From the NCBI GenBank assembly GCA_963575745.1, contig CAUYUJ010019616.1:527301-591300 (forward strand): a stretch of 64,000 nt of DNA, given 5' to 3'. The translations under genes and the position numbers were made by a program. This document shows positions 19,693-31,004 of the stretch, in pieces; positions within the stretch are counted from its first letter, which is position 1; each line of letters starts with the position of its first letter. Source of the DNA: Prorocentrum cordatum (lineage: Eukaryota > Sar > Dinophyceae > Prorocentrales > Prorocentraceae). The notes beneath the pieces are model-generated. The model did no database searches and was not told where the DNA came from. It saw nothing but the letters and a program-made list of their open reading frames with translations.

Positions 19693-20857
19693 CTCGGCCC
19701 GCTGGCGAAGCTCGATAGCTGGACTGCGCCGCTAGCGAGGTGGCGACGCCGAAGCATGATGATTGCGCAGTCGGCGCCCCCACATAGAGCCACGGCGTTC
19801 AACTACTCCAGCCGAGCAGTCTCAGTTCTGAGCCATGTAGCGCAATTTCAGCTTCTTCCTGGGGCTGCGCTTCCTCGAGAAGCAGCCCTCCTCGCCAGAT
19901 CTGGCATGCGGCCCACTGTTCGCTGCCGAGGGGCGGGTGGTTCAATCTCTGGAGATGGAATGGGCCGCGCTCCCCCCGCCTCCATGTTTCCACCACCTCC
20001 GATCTCGTCCGCCCTGGTCTCTCCACCATCCTGTGGCGGCGCCATCTGACACCAAAGTTGCGAGCCGCCGCCGACGACGCCGCCCTGTTCTGCCGCGCGA
20101 TCCGCGGCCATCTGCCCCCACCCTTCTGGTGCCAACCGGCCTCTGCTGAATTCCTAGAGGCTGCCGCCTGCCACTTCCCGAGGCCCCTTGGGACCGACCT
20201 CGTCGCTTCCTCCCTGGCCTCGCGCGACATTCTTGCTTGTTCGACTGCCAGCGCTGTTGCCACTCACCCCGCCCCTCCCCCCCTTGCCCCCGCGGGCGCC
20301 CCAGGAAACGAATTCGTATCCAAGGGCTCCTGGGCTCGGCCATCCTCGAAGCGCGTTTTCCTGACCCGCCGGTTTCCGTGTTCGCGGCTCGCCTTGCGAG
20401 CTGGCTCCCATACTCTGGAAGTGACGTTCGGGATTGGCCATGGCCCGAGGTGCAGAATGCACTCCAGCGAGCCAAGCCTGCAGTTGCCTCTGCTGTCCTT
20501 AAGCTCTTGATCCGCGGGTGGGCCACAGATGAAAGGTTTCAACGATATTGCGCGCGTCTTCTAGGGTGCATCCCAAAACGGGGTGGACTCGAATTGCGAC
20601 TCGCTTGGCCACTATTGGTCCTGTCGTCGATTTCCTGCCATTCTCTGCTCCGTGCTCCACGTCCCCCCTCTTCCTGGCTGCCCCGTCGTCCGTCTCAGTC
20701 TCGCGCCCCCCGCCATCCACGCCGTCCAGGTGCCAGCTGCAGCAGCGCTGCTGTATAATGCTCTGAATTCCATGCGGGGCGCAACCTCCCTCGAACTCAG
20801 CGAGCGCAAAGCTCGCGCGCCGGCCGCAACTGCGCGCTCCCAGCTCGGACGCTGATC
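19693..20857 (+). pseudogene. LINE-A C-terminal region
   Basis: The frame after the RT gives APLARWRRRSMMIAQSAPPH and then AVSVLSHVAQFQLLPGAALP, typical of the thumb of these LINEs. Further on, WPEVQNALQRAKPAVASAVL and RGWATDERF, then in another frame NCDSLGHYWSCRRFPAIL near 20590-20640, a Cys-His knuckle. At least two frameshifts. The last open frame stops at about 20855. Confidence 0.65.
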
Positions 20858-20879
20858 GTGGAGACTTTCGGCTCGCACG

Positions 20880-21135
20880 CACGCGCGAGGAGGGGGGGGG
20901 AAAAGGAGGAGGAGGAGCAGGAGGAGGGGGAGGAGGAGGATGGGGGAGGAGGAAGAGGAGGAGGGGAGGAGGAGGAGGAGGAGGAGGAGGAGGAGGAGGA
21001 GGAGGAGGAGGAGGGGAGGAGGAGGAGGAGGGGGAGGAGGGGGAGGAGGAGGAGGGGGGGGGGAGGTGGAGGAGGAGGAGGGAGGAGGAGGAGGAGGAGG
21101 GGGGGGGGAGGAGGAGGAGGAGGAGGGCGACGTGG
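20880..21135. repeat. (GGA)n array following LINE-A
   Basis: About 250 bases of imperfect GGA with short G-runs. Confidence 0.9.
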
Positions 21136-21699
21136 CCCCCCAACGTTCCACCTCAAGGGGGGCGGGCCGGGGACTCCTACGGCTGGCGCAGGGCCTCCAG
21201 GGGGCCTGCGGCCTCCAGGGACCTCCGGAGACTTCCGAGGGCAAGGAGTGAGTCGGGCGCGTCCTTCCGCAGGAGGACGATTCCAAAGTGGTCAAAACAT
21301 AGTCCAGGGACATCTATTCAAAATTATTATTGTTTTGGCATATCTATACATATATATAAGAAAAAACGTCTTTCTATTTGTTCAACCAAGATCCGCCTGT
21401 AGGGGGGGCATGCCCGACCCAACGCATGGACTCGAACTCCCCATGCAACGTTTCCACCTCGGGGTTCCCGCTGAGCTTCTCACGTGGTTGGACAGGTCCG
21501 CTGGGTTTTACGACTGTTGCCGCCCCGTGCCCCCGCGTGGGCGCTCGCGGTCGCGCAGTGCGCTGGGTGGGTCCGCCGAGGTTGCGCAACGTTGCCGCCC
21601 CGTGGGCACTCATGGGCGCCCCGCGCGCTGGGTGGATCGGCCGAGGTTGCGCCGTGTCGTCGCCCATGCCGCCTCGTGGGCGCTCATGGACGCCCCGTG

Positions 21700-22045
21700 C
21701 GCTAAGCTTACACCAAATAGCTTGCACCGCGCAGCTTGTACACCATAGCTTCCACCGCACAGCTTACACAACGCAGCTGGGACGACATAGATGGCACCTC
21801 ATAGCTGACACCAGGTAGCTTTCACCTCCAGCTCACACCACGTAGCTCACACGACATATCTCCCATCATTCAGTTCCCACATATCTTACACGACACATCT
21901 GAAACCACATAGCTTACACCACATAGTTTACACCACAGCTGATACCACATAGCTGGCACCGCATAGCTGACGCCGCATAGATTTTACGCTTATCTCACAC
22001 CACAGAACTGTCACGATATAGTTAGCACCACGTATATTGTCCTGT
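21700..22045. repeat. Degenerate CACCACATAGC array (part of composite unit)
   Basis: A short unit of roughly 18-22 bases, consensus like ACACCACATAGCTT, repeats with heavy variation. The same array type follows the composite core at 23330-23410, 32050-32280 and 33880-34520. Confidence 0.65.
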
Positions 22046-22049
22046 TAAA

Positions 22050-23420
22050 GACAAGAATGTATAAATTCTACCCCCCTCGGGATTATCGTTTCCCCTCGTC
22101 GTATTGCAATTTACATATGATTCTGCCCCGTCGTCCATCCTGATTATGAAATCGTACCATCCTAGCCAGGCCAGTGTCGACCCCCTTCTGGTGATCTATA
22201 GCAACAAATAGTATGCGCGCGCTCGTTTATCGAAAATCATCAGTTTTGCAAGAGCCCCTTGCGCAAAATAGTGGAACGACGTGCAAATGCGCGCGCTGTC
22301 GCGCTCGCGTGCCGAAATCCTTGAAACATCGCGTTGGTTTCGTAGGAATTTCAAAATCGAGTGTCCAAAGCACAGTAAAACAACATATGGTTTCGTTGCG
22401 CGGATGTTCAAAAAGAGCTTGCGCGCGCGCTCTTGCGAATTCTTAAGAAAACCACCGGTTTTCGACGTTTGCAGCACATGCTACCAAACGGGCTTCGCGC
22501 GCGCGTGTCGAAATCGTCCGAACGCCCTTTCGCGCGTGCTGTCGCGAGACCCCCTTTTTCCAATATACGGCACGAAGTGCACGCGCGCGCGTCGTCGCGC
22601 GCACATGCCGACATCGTTTAAGAACCTTCGATCTCGCATGATTTCGAAATCGAGTGCCAATGGAGCATTCTTAAGAAAACCCTCTTGTCTCGCAACACCC
22701 GTTTTCAAACACAACGGCGCTCGCGCGCGCTCTCGCAAATTCTCAAGAAAACATGTGCACTAAATTCTTCCAAACGGGCTACTCGCGCCGCATGTCGAAA
22801 TCATTCGAACGCCCTTGCGCGCGTGCTGGGGGGGGCACGATCCTTGTCAAATAATTGCTTGCGGGCTACTCTCGCGCGTCGGCCCCGCGCGCACGTCGAA
22901 TTCCTTCCAAATCCTTCATCACCGACGCGAGGACCCCGTCATCGTCGCCAGCGTGAACAGCATCGGTGCCGTCTTTGGCCGTGCCGTCGCCGTTGTCATC
23001 ATCTTCACCAACACCGCTACTAACATCATCGTGTCTACCGTTGTCGACGTTGCCATGATGCCGCGCCCGCCCAACTCGCCGATTGGCAGTGAAGTGCCCG
23101 CTGGGATGTGCCCAGCGGTCTGCGCCACCGCGGCCGCGTCGGTCGCGCCAATATAGCTGGCCGCTGCGCGCGCGAGCATGCGCGGGCTAGCGCGGCCGCA
23201 GAGATGCACCAGCCAACGCCAACATTCATCGCAATCGTCGCCGCATGGGTTACGCGAGCCAAATTTCAGGTGGGTGGGTGGGGTGATTGCGCGAGCAGTG
23301 GAGTTAACAACTCCTGCGGACATGAGCACAATACAGCGCGTAGCTTTCACCCCCACAGCTCACACCACGTAGCGTACACGCCATAGCTTACACTACGAAG
23401 TTCATGCCGCGCAGGTTCCA
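22050..23420 (+). repeat. Composite repeat unit, copy A (core plus array)
   Basis: The core starts TACCCCCCTCGGGATTATCG, includes ATGCGCGCGCTCGTTT, two versions of a subunit of about 300 bases holding CGACGTGC, GCCGAAATCCTT and TTCTTAAGAAAACC, then a coding-like stretch VVDVAMMPRPPNSPIGSE (near 23030-23095), GCGAGCATGCGCG, GCGAGCAGTGGAGTT, and a short CACCACGTAGC array. Copies B and C follow the same order. Confidence 0.75.
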
Positions 23421-23592
23421 CTTCCGAAGTGCAACAACTCATTGATGCGGGTCCACGCTGGCTGACATATCCAGGTGCCTGCGGCAACTCCCGCCGCCGT
23501 GCCAGCCCAGCATTTTGGGCGGCGGCGGTTCGACTGGGTAAAGGAAGCCATCACGTGTTATCCTTTTATGTCCCCAGGCTTGGGGGACCTGT

Positions 23593-23905
23593 GATGATGA
23601 TGGTGATGATGGTAATGTTGATGATGATGATGATGCGTATGATGATGATGCCTGTGATTATGGTGGTGGTGGCGGTGGTGCTGATGAGGAGGGCGATGGT
23701 GGTCGTTGATGGTGGTGGTGATGGCGATGATGGTGGTGGTGATGATGATAACGGGAGGAGGAGGAGGAGGAGGAGGAGGAGGAGGAGGAGGAGGAGGAGG
23801 AGGACGAGGAGGCGAGGACGATAAACATGAGGATAAGGATGAGGATGATGAGGGTGATGGGGAGGCGGAGAAAGAGGAGGATGAGGAGGAGCAGCAGGAG
23901 GAATG
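23593..23905. repeat. (GAT)n, (GGT)n and (GGA)n arrays
   Basis: Trinucleotide arrays in sequence: GATGAT-rich to about 23750, GGA-rich to about 23810, then mixed GAT/GGA. Confidence 0.85.
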
Positions 23906-23964
23906 GGCGGAATAGGAAGGCTGTCACATGTGACACCTTTCGTCTTCACACGCTGACTAGCCTT

Positions 23965-24260
23965 TATGGAATTCGTTTGGGCCGTCTTGAGGCTGTCTTT
24001 GGTTTTTGTTAGGCATTCTCGGTGGCCCCTGGGGGCCCTCGTGGGCCGTTTTGGCGCGCTTTGAGGCCGTCTTGCGTTTCTTTGGGCCGTCATGCAGCCT
24101 CTTGGCCGTATGGTGGGTGCCGGGGGGCCGTCGTGAGGCCGTCTTGGCGACGTCTTGGGCAGTCGAAGGGCCTGAGAAGGCCGTCTTGGGTCCCATAGGA
24201 GACTTTCTTGGACCGCCTTGAGGCCAGAGTAGGCCGTCTTGGAGCCATCGTGGGCCGCTT
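23965..24260. repeat. GGCCGTCTTG minisatellite, copy 1
   Basis: GGCCGTCTTG or GGCCGTCGTG recurs about ten times at irregular spacing of 20-35 bases. On the - strand this reads as repeated PKTA-type peptides. A related array lies at 40655-40925 and a weak one at 43820-43945. Confidence 0.6.
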
Positions 24261-24733
24261 TTGGTGCATCTCGGCCTCGGGAGCGCGCCCCTGCCGTAGT
24301 GCACATGGGGTTGTACGTGAGGTTGTGGCCCCGGAAGGGGGTGGGCCAGCAGGGCAGCTCGAGGGGTGGCATTCCAGGCATTCCAGCATAACGCTCCAGG
24401 TCGTCACTTTGGTTTCAATATTGGAGTGCTTCGCAAGTGTTGGGGGTGCTGTCGGCTTAGTGGTGCTCTTGACGTGCCCAGAACGGTCGGGACCTCCTCT
24501 CTCTGAGCGTGATTCCCACGTTGGAGTTCTTCACAAGGTGCTCCAGAAGGAGACTCCCAGCCGAGACGTTCTCATGATGCGGTGAACTTGGGATGGTGGA
24601 GCCCGCTCGAGACTCTTTGGGATGTACAACGGAGCGCGGCCTCCGCCAGAGTTCTGCGCTTGCGCACGGAGCTCCAGCGCCTGCTTAGTGGCATGTGGCG
24701 CACTGCGGCGTCCGAGAGGCCCCAGGAGGAATT
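24261..24733. other. No gene supported
   Basis: Mixed sequence without a recognisable domain. Short open frames on both strands are not convincing. Confidence 0.35.
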
Positions 24734-24897
24734 CAGGAAGGAAAAAAACACACACAGACTCAATTAATCGTTGACTCCCAGGAGAATATGGGAAGATACG
24801 GGAAGTGGGGGGAAAGACAACAACATAGAAAATATTGGGAAATATGGGGAATCCTGTTATTTGTGTCTACTTATGTGTGTGTCCCAGGGCCCCTTTA
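24734..24897 (+). mobile_element. Element family E2, copy 2
   Basis: Starts TTCAGGAAGGAAAAAAACAC, contains TTGACTCCCAGGAGAATATG and GGGAAGTGGGGG, ends GTGTCCCAGGGCCCCTTT. Same strand and length as the other copies. Confidence 0.75.
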
Positions 24898-25210
24898 TGA
24901 ATGCACGCGGCCCCCGAGTGCCCCTGAGGAGACCCACGAGGTATCCAATAGCCTCCAGGGTGTCTTCGGGAGGCTCTCCAAGAGGCAGGAAGCCGTCCAG
25001 AGGCCCCCTGTTTTTCGAGTGTCTTCGAAGAGGCCGCAGGAGACAGGGAGGGGGCGAGTTGCATCATGCTTGCAAATGCGAGTCGCACAGCTCTGGGATC
25101 ATCAACTGTCCCGTGATACCCTCTCGGCCTCTCCAACTTCTTTTGGGAAACCAGGGGTGTGTTGCCGTTGTGGAAGCCCGGTCTTGCTGACAAGTCGCAT
25201 CGCAAACGCT

Positions 25211-25381
25211 GTACACCTTAGGCGATGCTTAAGAAAACCCAAGTTTTCGGCCAGAGTCTCGATTATTCTTAACGTTTCAATGTAAATCCTAAGATTTTAA
25301 TGGAAATGTTGGGTTTTTATTGAAGTTCTGAGACTGTGAATTTCTTAACCCATGATTTCTTAAGCATTTCGCAGGGTGTAT
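25211..25381. mobile_element. MITE-like element with terminal inverted repeats
   Basis: The left end TACACCTTAGG...GATGCTTAAGAAA and the reverse complement of the right end, TACACCCTGCG...ATGCTTAAGAAA, agree at 20 of 27 positions. The element is about 171 bases, AT-rich inside, and has no coding capacity. TTCTTAAC occurs again inside. Confidence 0.6.
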
Positions 25382-25570
25382 GCCAAGAGGGGGCAGATTG
25401 CAATACCAAGCGTGTTTGTCAAATGTCGACATAGCCCTCTTTAAGACTAGACATGACCATCGCCATGGACAGAACCACACCAACGGTCCACACAGTGGAC
25501 GAGCAATGAGAAAAGCCAGTATCATCACCGAAAATTCTTGCCACATGTGGACGACATGATACAATGACAG

Positions 25571-26900
25571 ATGAAGACGGCAGTGCCTGGCCACATGTTG
25601 GCCGCTCACAAAGCGACACGATACCTACGAACCCCTGCCGAGACCATTGATGGGATCGCAAAACGAACCGCCGAAGAACTATCACTAATTATCTGCGATC
25701 TTGTGCACGAGTTAGTCAAAGGTGCAATGCTTATCCCTTCTCACCAGTTCATGCCGTTTTTCTATGTGTGGTGAGGTCTGCGCATGGTTGATACATTTTC
25801 GATGCGGTGTAGGTGCATCGTGTGTATGAGCCGAACTGGCTCCAGCATCAGCAACCCACTGACGATGTACGGCATTGCGTTGCGAGTGGGTAGCCAGGGA
25901 GGGCATCGGGAGAGGGAGTCCGCACTTTTCGGGAATGTAATAATTTCGTGCCAAGCCACAGGCTACTGCGCACAGCCATGCACTGACAAATTAGATCGCA
26001 TTCTGGATGATCCCAGACTTCTCATTGCTTTTCGCGAGGTATTATGTGACTGGGCTCTTTCACCTGTCTTTGCAGACTCAGTGGGAGTTGAGAGCTTCAA
26101 CTTGGTTAGTTTTGCAGAGGTTCCTGGCGGCGGCGTCTGCCAGCGAGCGGCAGACGCCAAAGCAGCCTCAATTCGCCTGCCGGCACGGAGCAAGACCACC
26201 GCTATGCCAGCAACGAGCGGCCCGTCGGGGAAAAATGCGAGCCGCACGCCACAGCCAAACCAGGATCGTTTCAGACAGCCTGGGCCCGCGCGATTCTCAC
26301 AGACAAACGGGCCAGGGCTGAGTGGTTCTTGGAAGCGACAGGGCCGTTTTGTTTTGCCGTTTCTTGTGTCTGATTCCGGCGCAGTCGTTTCCCAGTTCTG
26401 TCGCCGGTTTGTTGTGCAGTGCCAGCTCGGCTTCATTTCCCAGAGCCGTTTTTTTCTTGTTTCTGCGAACCGCTTTTTTTCTCCAGGATTCCCTGTAACA
26501 GTTCAAAAACGGCCCTGCCGTTTCCGCGAACCCCTAAGGGCCAGGGGGGGGGGGGGTGCGATTCCACCTCGGTGTTTGCATCCCGGGTCTGCTCTAAGAG
26601 CGCGTCATTGGCAGGGGCCCTTCTGTTGGCTCTACTCGTCTCCTTTACAGGGGGCTGTGGGTCTTGGGCCCAGCAGTGTTGTCAATCCGGTCGCACATCC
26701 TTCAGCGGTGAGATGCCGATGTCTGGCTCCACCAGCTCTGATCGGTATTCATCGCTTCCTCCTCGCCGCAAACCCTGGGACATCAGCTTCTGGTCACGCA
26801 CTTGACTCCCCCACGCCGCAGCCACTGCACTCAGGCCCTTCCCGTTTCGACTCTATGCTTTGGGAGGGTGCTGGGGGCGGATAGTTCTGGCAGGTCACCC
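25571..26900 (+). other. Unclassified open frames
   Basis: A 67-residue frame (25571-25774) contains GHMLAAHKATRYLRTPAETI, which looks a little like the segment before RNase H in Copia polyproteins. A frame of 366 codons (25784-26884) has no recognisable domain and is low in coding character after about 26300. The opposite strand is also partly open. I make no gene call. Confidence 0.2.
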
Positions 26901-26975
26901 GGCCTTTGGATTCATGGAGCGAGGGGAGTGGGGGACGAATGATAGGTTGACACTTGTGACCCTAAGCCTCCACTG

Positions 26976-27380
26976 TCAGCAGTTCTTTGGCCACAGGCAT
27001 CCGAGCCGGCAGGGACGCCTTCTAGGCTTACGGCCACGGCGCGTCCAGACATGCAGGAGGGATCCGAGTTTGGTGTGAGCGTCACTTTTGTCTACTTCAA
27101 TTTTGCGGTGTCCGCTGTCATCGGGCTTTCGCCCCTCCTGTCGCGTTGTCCACGACTTCGCAAGACTCCTGGAAATCTGCGCTTGTGGAACACCTGCGAT
27201 TCGCAGAACTGTTTGGGTTTGCAGTTTCAGCCCAGCTGTGATGAGAGACCGAGACCCCATACAGAGGAAGGGGGCACCAACCATTCTTACGAAAGTCACG
27301 AGTTCAGGATTTGATAGCTCCTGAAAGGTTGACGCATATGTGTGCTGGACTGTATGCTGCGGTGTCGATCCCAATGGCAT
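26976..27380 (-). CDS. Unrecognised open reading frame of 134 residues
   Basis: The frame reads ELVTFVRMVGAPFLCMGSRS and VLRIAGVPQAQISRSLAKSW, then becomes Arg-rich. Composition is protein-like in the middle, but no domain is recognised, no upstream exon could be joined, and + frames overlap it. It could be a fragment of an old element. Confidence 0.2.
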   Translation of the reverse strand: MPLGSTPQHTVQHTYASTFQELSNPELVTFVRMVGAPFLCMGSRSLITAGLKLQTQTVLRIAGVPQAQISRSLAKSWTTRQEGRKPDDSGHRKIEVDKSDAHTKLGSLLHVWTRRGRKPRRRPCRLGCLWPKNC

Positions 27381-28244
27381 GACATTTCGCCCCTTGAGTG
27401 GGTCCTTGGAGTGCCTCCGGATGCCCGCTCAGACACTGGGTGAAAAAAGGCGTTACTTCATTGGCGGACTCAGCATGGTACCTTGTTTGTTTTGTTCGGT
27501 GGGTGTTCCACATTCTGTATATGTCGCCTCTTATTGCTGGTTGTGCTCCCCCCCTCCCCCCCCGCGCTGCGGAACCCGGTGCAAATAGCGTGCCCTAGAA
27601 GTAGCGCTGGTCAGTTCTTGATCCCCACCAGCCCATCCAGAAACGATTGCCAGGCGAGTCGTTTTGAAGAGGGAAGCATAGAAGCATGTAGTGAAGCATC
27701 CGCCTATCAGCATCTGTGGGTAGTTGAATCCTACCCACGACGTGGAAACCAATCCAGCAGCGCCCACTGCATCCATAACGGATGCCCAGGCAAGCCCAAA
27801 TTGTTTGTAGGGGTCTCGTGGAGGCCTCCTGGAGCCATCTTGGGAAAAGAGGGGGGAGGAGGGAAAGGGAGGGGGGGATGGGCAGGAGGGGCAGGCAAAG
27901 GAAGAGGAGGAGAAGGGAGGGAGATGATTCCCACGCTGGTTTCTCTAACCCCTAACCTGAACGTACGCAACGGGACTACTCGGGCCATCCTGGGGGTCTC
28001 CTTGGTGCTCTCCTGGTGTCCTCTTGGGGCCCTCTCGGGGCTGGGAGGTCGCCACCTTCGGAGCGGGGAGGAGCAGGCAGGCGGAGGGAGCGGAGGGGCC
28101 GCAGCGCTCCGCGCCGAGCCGTCGCCGCGCAGCAGCGCGAGACTGGACCACAGCGTGCCGCTGGCCGTCCCCGCCCGCCGTGCACGGGCACGCCGCGCAC
28201 CCCGAGCGCGAGAGCCCTCGCTCAGCGGCTGAGGGGCCTCCCGC

Positions 28245-28400
28245 CGCGGCCGGCGCAGGGTCCCAGGGCCCCTCCTCCTCCCTCCTCCTCCTCCTCCTCC
28301 TCCTCCTCCTCCTCCTCCTCCTTCTCCTCCTCCTCCTCCTCCTCCTCCTCCTCCTCCTCCTCCTCCTCCTTCCCCTCCTCCTGCTCTTCCTCCTTCGGGT
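28245..28400. repeat. (CTC)n array
   Basis: About 130 bases of CTC with few interruptions, adjoining the 3' end of LINE-B. Confidence 0.9.
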
Positions 28401-28479
28401 GCGTCAGGCGGCGGGCGCACTCTTCCCGCAAAGGCACCAGGCGGCCTTCGACGCGACGCCCACACCTGCGGCCACAGGT

Positions 28480-29477
28480 GATGACCATGGCTGGTCACCC
28501 GCGCGGATCTGGCAAGCTGCTCTGGAGGCCGCGCTGCCGCGTGTCCCGCGCAACGCTCGTCCTGGAGCGCCTGCGCTGTCGCAGATCGCTTGCCGCACCT
28601 CTGGCACTGCTCAGTCTCCGCCGCGTCGGCGAGCTGGGACGTGCGCCTCGGATGCCTCGGTGACCAGCTGCAGCCGCGGACGTCGAGGCGTGGCGGGCTC
28701 GGCCACCTCCCTGACGCCTGGCCAGGCGCCGTCCGTGTCGAAGATCCTCTCGGTGAGCTCGGCAACGAAGTTCGGGAAGAACTCCACCTTCTCGGCTTCC
28801 TCCCTGCAGGCGCCTTGGACGAACTCGAGGAAACCGTTTGCGCCCTCCCCGGCGCCCTGCCCGGCCCGCTCGTCGGCCACAGCACTGGCGCGAGCAATTT
28901 GCAGTTCCCGGCCATCCAGCGCGACTAAGGCCGCTGCAGATTTGTGGGATTTTTTCGGGCGGAACTGAACAATGCCGAGGTCGCCGATTTTCCGCCAAAT
29001 GGCCCGCCAGATATCCGCGTCTGGCCTGGCCGCGCACGAACACCAAGCAGGACAGGCAGCGATCCCGTCGAGGATGCTGTCGGTCTATGCGGAGCGTGAG
29101 CGGCGGCAGCGCGTGCGACAGCGCGCGCACCACCGCCTGCAACTCCGCTCCCGCAATCGTGCGCTGGACGGGGAGGGAGACGGACAGGAGACCGCACATG
29201 GTTGCCGCGACCTCCATGGAAGCTGGGTCCAGCGCTGCCACGGCCCAACCCGCTCGCCCGAATTAGCGCCACTGCCCGCCCTTGAGGTTGCCGTCCGTGC
29301 CCACGTCCCCAGTCACCCACGCGTCCCCACTGGGGCACTCCCAGCTCTCGAGCAAGTCTTGCGGCTCGAGGCGGTACCGCAGCCCAGGGTGGGTAATGAG
29401 CCCGCGCTCCCAGAGCCAACCATCCGAGCTCGTCGCGATGGCATGCTGCCAGCGCGGAGGTTAGTTGCAAGCGATGC
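28480..29477 (-). pseudogene. LINE-B Cys-His knuckle and RNase H-like domain, frameshifted
   Basis: CRACAARIQASGTAQHRLGSC supplies a zinc-knuckle pattern just inside the preceding segment. RNase H pieces lie in two frames: TIAGAELQAVVRALSHALPP (catalytic Glu region) and DIWRAIWRKIGDLG with ASAVADERAGQGA (the final Asp region). A last motif CQRCGKRSATAQALQDERC resembles the terminal knuckle of these LINEs. It would degrade the RNA strand after copying; this copy is broken. Confidence 0.6.
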
Positions 29478-30545
29478 TCACGGAAGGCTGGACAGCTGCC
29501 GAGGCGGTGTTGCGCCGTGCCGCTCGCTTGGATGCGAGCCGCACAAGCGCGGCACCATGGCGTCGCCGCGGCGACCGCCTCGTACGCCCAGTGCTGCGTC
29601 CAAGGCCCCGCTGCCACCGCCTGCGCCGTAGCGGAGGCGCCGCCGCTCCACTGACGCAGGTGCCGCGTGAATCAAGTGCGCAGCGGGTCGATGAACGGAG
29701 CCTTGGGCCGAATCGGCGGCGATCCATTCCGACCACATGGCAGCCTTACTATCCTTCAACGCCAAGGATTTTACGTCAACGGGGCAATAATGCCGAAGGT
29801 CCAGCTCGTGTCCGTCCCGCGTCACGAAGACGTGCCACGCCGGCCAAGACCATCGCAGCGTAGTGGACTGGTGCCGCTGGCGGCCAGGGAGGCCGGTATT
29901 GAAGGCGGCCCGCAGCGCTTGCACCTCCATGGGCTTCAGACCCAAGACGTGACAGCCGTACTTCACGGAAGACTTCTGGCCCGCCTTGGTCACTTTGTAC
30001 ACCTTGCCGCGCCATCGTTTCGCTCCGGTCACGAGCGCCCGGCGCTTGGCCATGCGCACATAGCGCTATTTACGGCGGGGGCCGACGGCCAGAAGTCCAG
30101 CCGCGCTTGTCGATGCCCAGCTGGTTCGCCGTCTGCTGCATGCGCACGCCGAGCCGGGCCATGTTGCGCCCGAGCTTCCTGGACAGCCACTGGGGTGTGG
30201 CAAGACGGTTGCTCTTCCTTTTGACGCTGGGCAAAGTCAGGATGACCTCAATTTGGAGCTCATCCCAGAGGTACGCGATCAACCGGCTCGCCATCTCGCG
30301 CGTGGCCGTCTCCACGTCGTGCGCCACGCCATAGCAAGCCAGCCCCACGTCGTCGACATACGTGGCTAAGCTCACCTCGTGCCACCGTTCCCGCAGCAAG
30401 TCGCAGGACTCCAGCAGGACCAGGTGTAGGACGGCTAGCGCGAAACAGCTGCTGGGCACGATGGCGGACACCACAGTAACGCACTCGCTCTGACAGCCGT
30501 CCACCAGGAGCGCCCTGACGAGGGAGTAGCTGGCGAGGGATAACT
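29478..30545 (-). pseudogene. LINE-B reverse transcriptase, central and thumb part
   Basis: The - strand frame gives LASYSLVRALLVDGCQSECV, then SSCFALAVLHLVLLESCDLL, then SLATYVDDVGLACYG with the catalytic Asp pair intact. A second frame from about 30059 gives KSSVKYGCHVLGLKPMEVQA and VFVTRDGHELDLRHYC, the thumb region of this LINE group. Upstream it is cut off by the E2 insertion. Confidence 0.8.
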
Positions 30546-30709
30546 TCAGGAGGGAGAAAACACACACACAGACACAATGAATCGTCGATTCCCAAGAATA
30601 TATGCGAAACTATGGGAAATGGTGGGGAAGACAAGCCCAGAGCATCTGGAACATATGGAGAATCCAGTTATTTGTACCTATTTGTTTTGTGTCCCAGGGC
30701 CCCTTCAAA
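30546..30709 (+). mobile_element. Element family E2, copy 3, inserted in the LINE-B reverse transcriptase
   Basis: Starts TTCAGGAGGGAGAAAACACA, contains CGATTCCCAAGAATATATG and GGGAAATGGTGGGG, ends GTGTCCCAGGGCCCCTTCAA. CTTCA occurs at both edges. It separates RT motif A (LLDLAKCLERVQLNHVW, - strand, at about 30740-30800) from the next conserved RT block (SYSLVRALLVDG). Confidence 0.85.
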
Positions 30710-30965
30710 CTGGGCGGAGGACGCTAGAGTTGACCACACCGCCACACGTGATTGAGCTGGACTCTCTCGAGGCACTTCGCCAAGTCAAGCAAGACCGTGG
30801 CCACGGCATCGCCGTCGGATCCCTCCCCCAACGCCGTTCCCTCCTCCTCCACTAGGCACAAGGTGCCACCACACCGCCTCTGAGGCCGCCCCAGCGAGCC
30901 CAATCGCAGTCGCGCTCCCCGGTGCGCAACCACGCCTGCACGAGCGGAAGCCAGACGGCTCCCCA
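30710..30965 (-). pseudogene. LINE-B reverse transcriptase, motif A fragment
   Basis: The - strand frame gives GDAVATVLLDLAKCLERVQL, the motif A region with its catalytic Asp, ending at a stop a few codons before the E2 element. Upstream similarity fades near 30965. Confidence 0.7.
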
Positions 30966-31004
30966 AAGGCGTCATCTCCTTGGCTTGTGCGCCGATCTGG
31001 TTGC

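Larger units (their letters stand above)
15916..20860 (+). mobile_element. LINE-A: nearly full-length, frameshifted non-LTR retrotransposon with spliced leader at its 5' end
   Basis: In order: complete dinoflagellate spliced leader (15916-15937), short leader region, ORF1-like protein (16051-17125), AP-type endonuclease (about 17154-17950), reverse transcriptase (about 18140-19692), and C-terminal region (to about 20855). Several frameshifts break the long protein, so the copy is dead. It lies between two GGA arrays (15766-15915 and 20890-21130). No clear target-site duplication or poly(A) tail is visible. Confidence 0.85.
28440..30965 (-). mobile_element. LINE-B: decayed non-LTR retrotransposon with a nested E2 element
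   Basis: Read on the - strand: RT motif A near 30760-30790, then an inserted E2 element (30546-30709), then RT motifs to YVDD at 30349-30360, a thumb region, a Cys-His knuckle near 29465-29560, an RNase H-like domain (about 28860-29220) and a last Cys-rich knuckle near 28540-28612. Frames change several times. The 5' part (endonuclease) is missing. Confidence 0.8.

Noticed and set aside
21410-21450. tRNA-like T-arm (GGACTCGAACTCC)
   Set aside because: No acceptor, D or anticodon arm can be folded around it; it belongs to a dispersed motif.
25571-25774. Copia-type retrotransposon fragment
   Set aside because: One short phrase (HMLAAHKATRYL) resembles the RYL region of Copia polyproteins, but neither the RT before it nor RNase H motifs after it can be found.
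27731-28915. A 394-codon frame on the - strand
   Set aside because: It runs through the CTC array and Gly/Ser-rich GC DNA. Only its first part overlaps the LINE-B tail, where one Cys knuckle is credited to the LINE.
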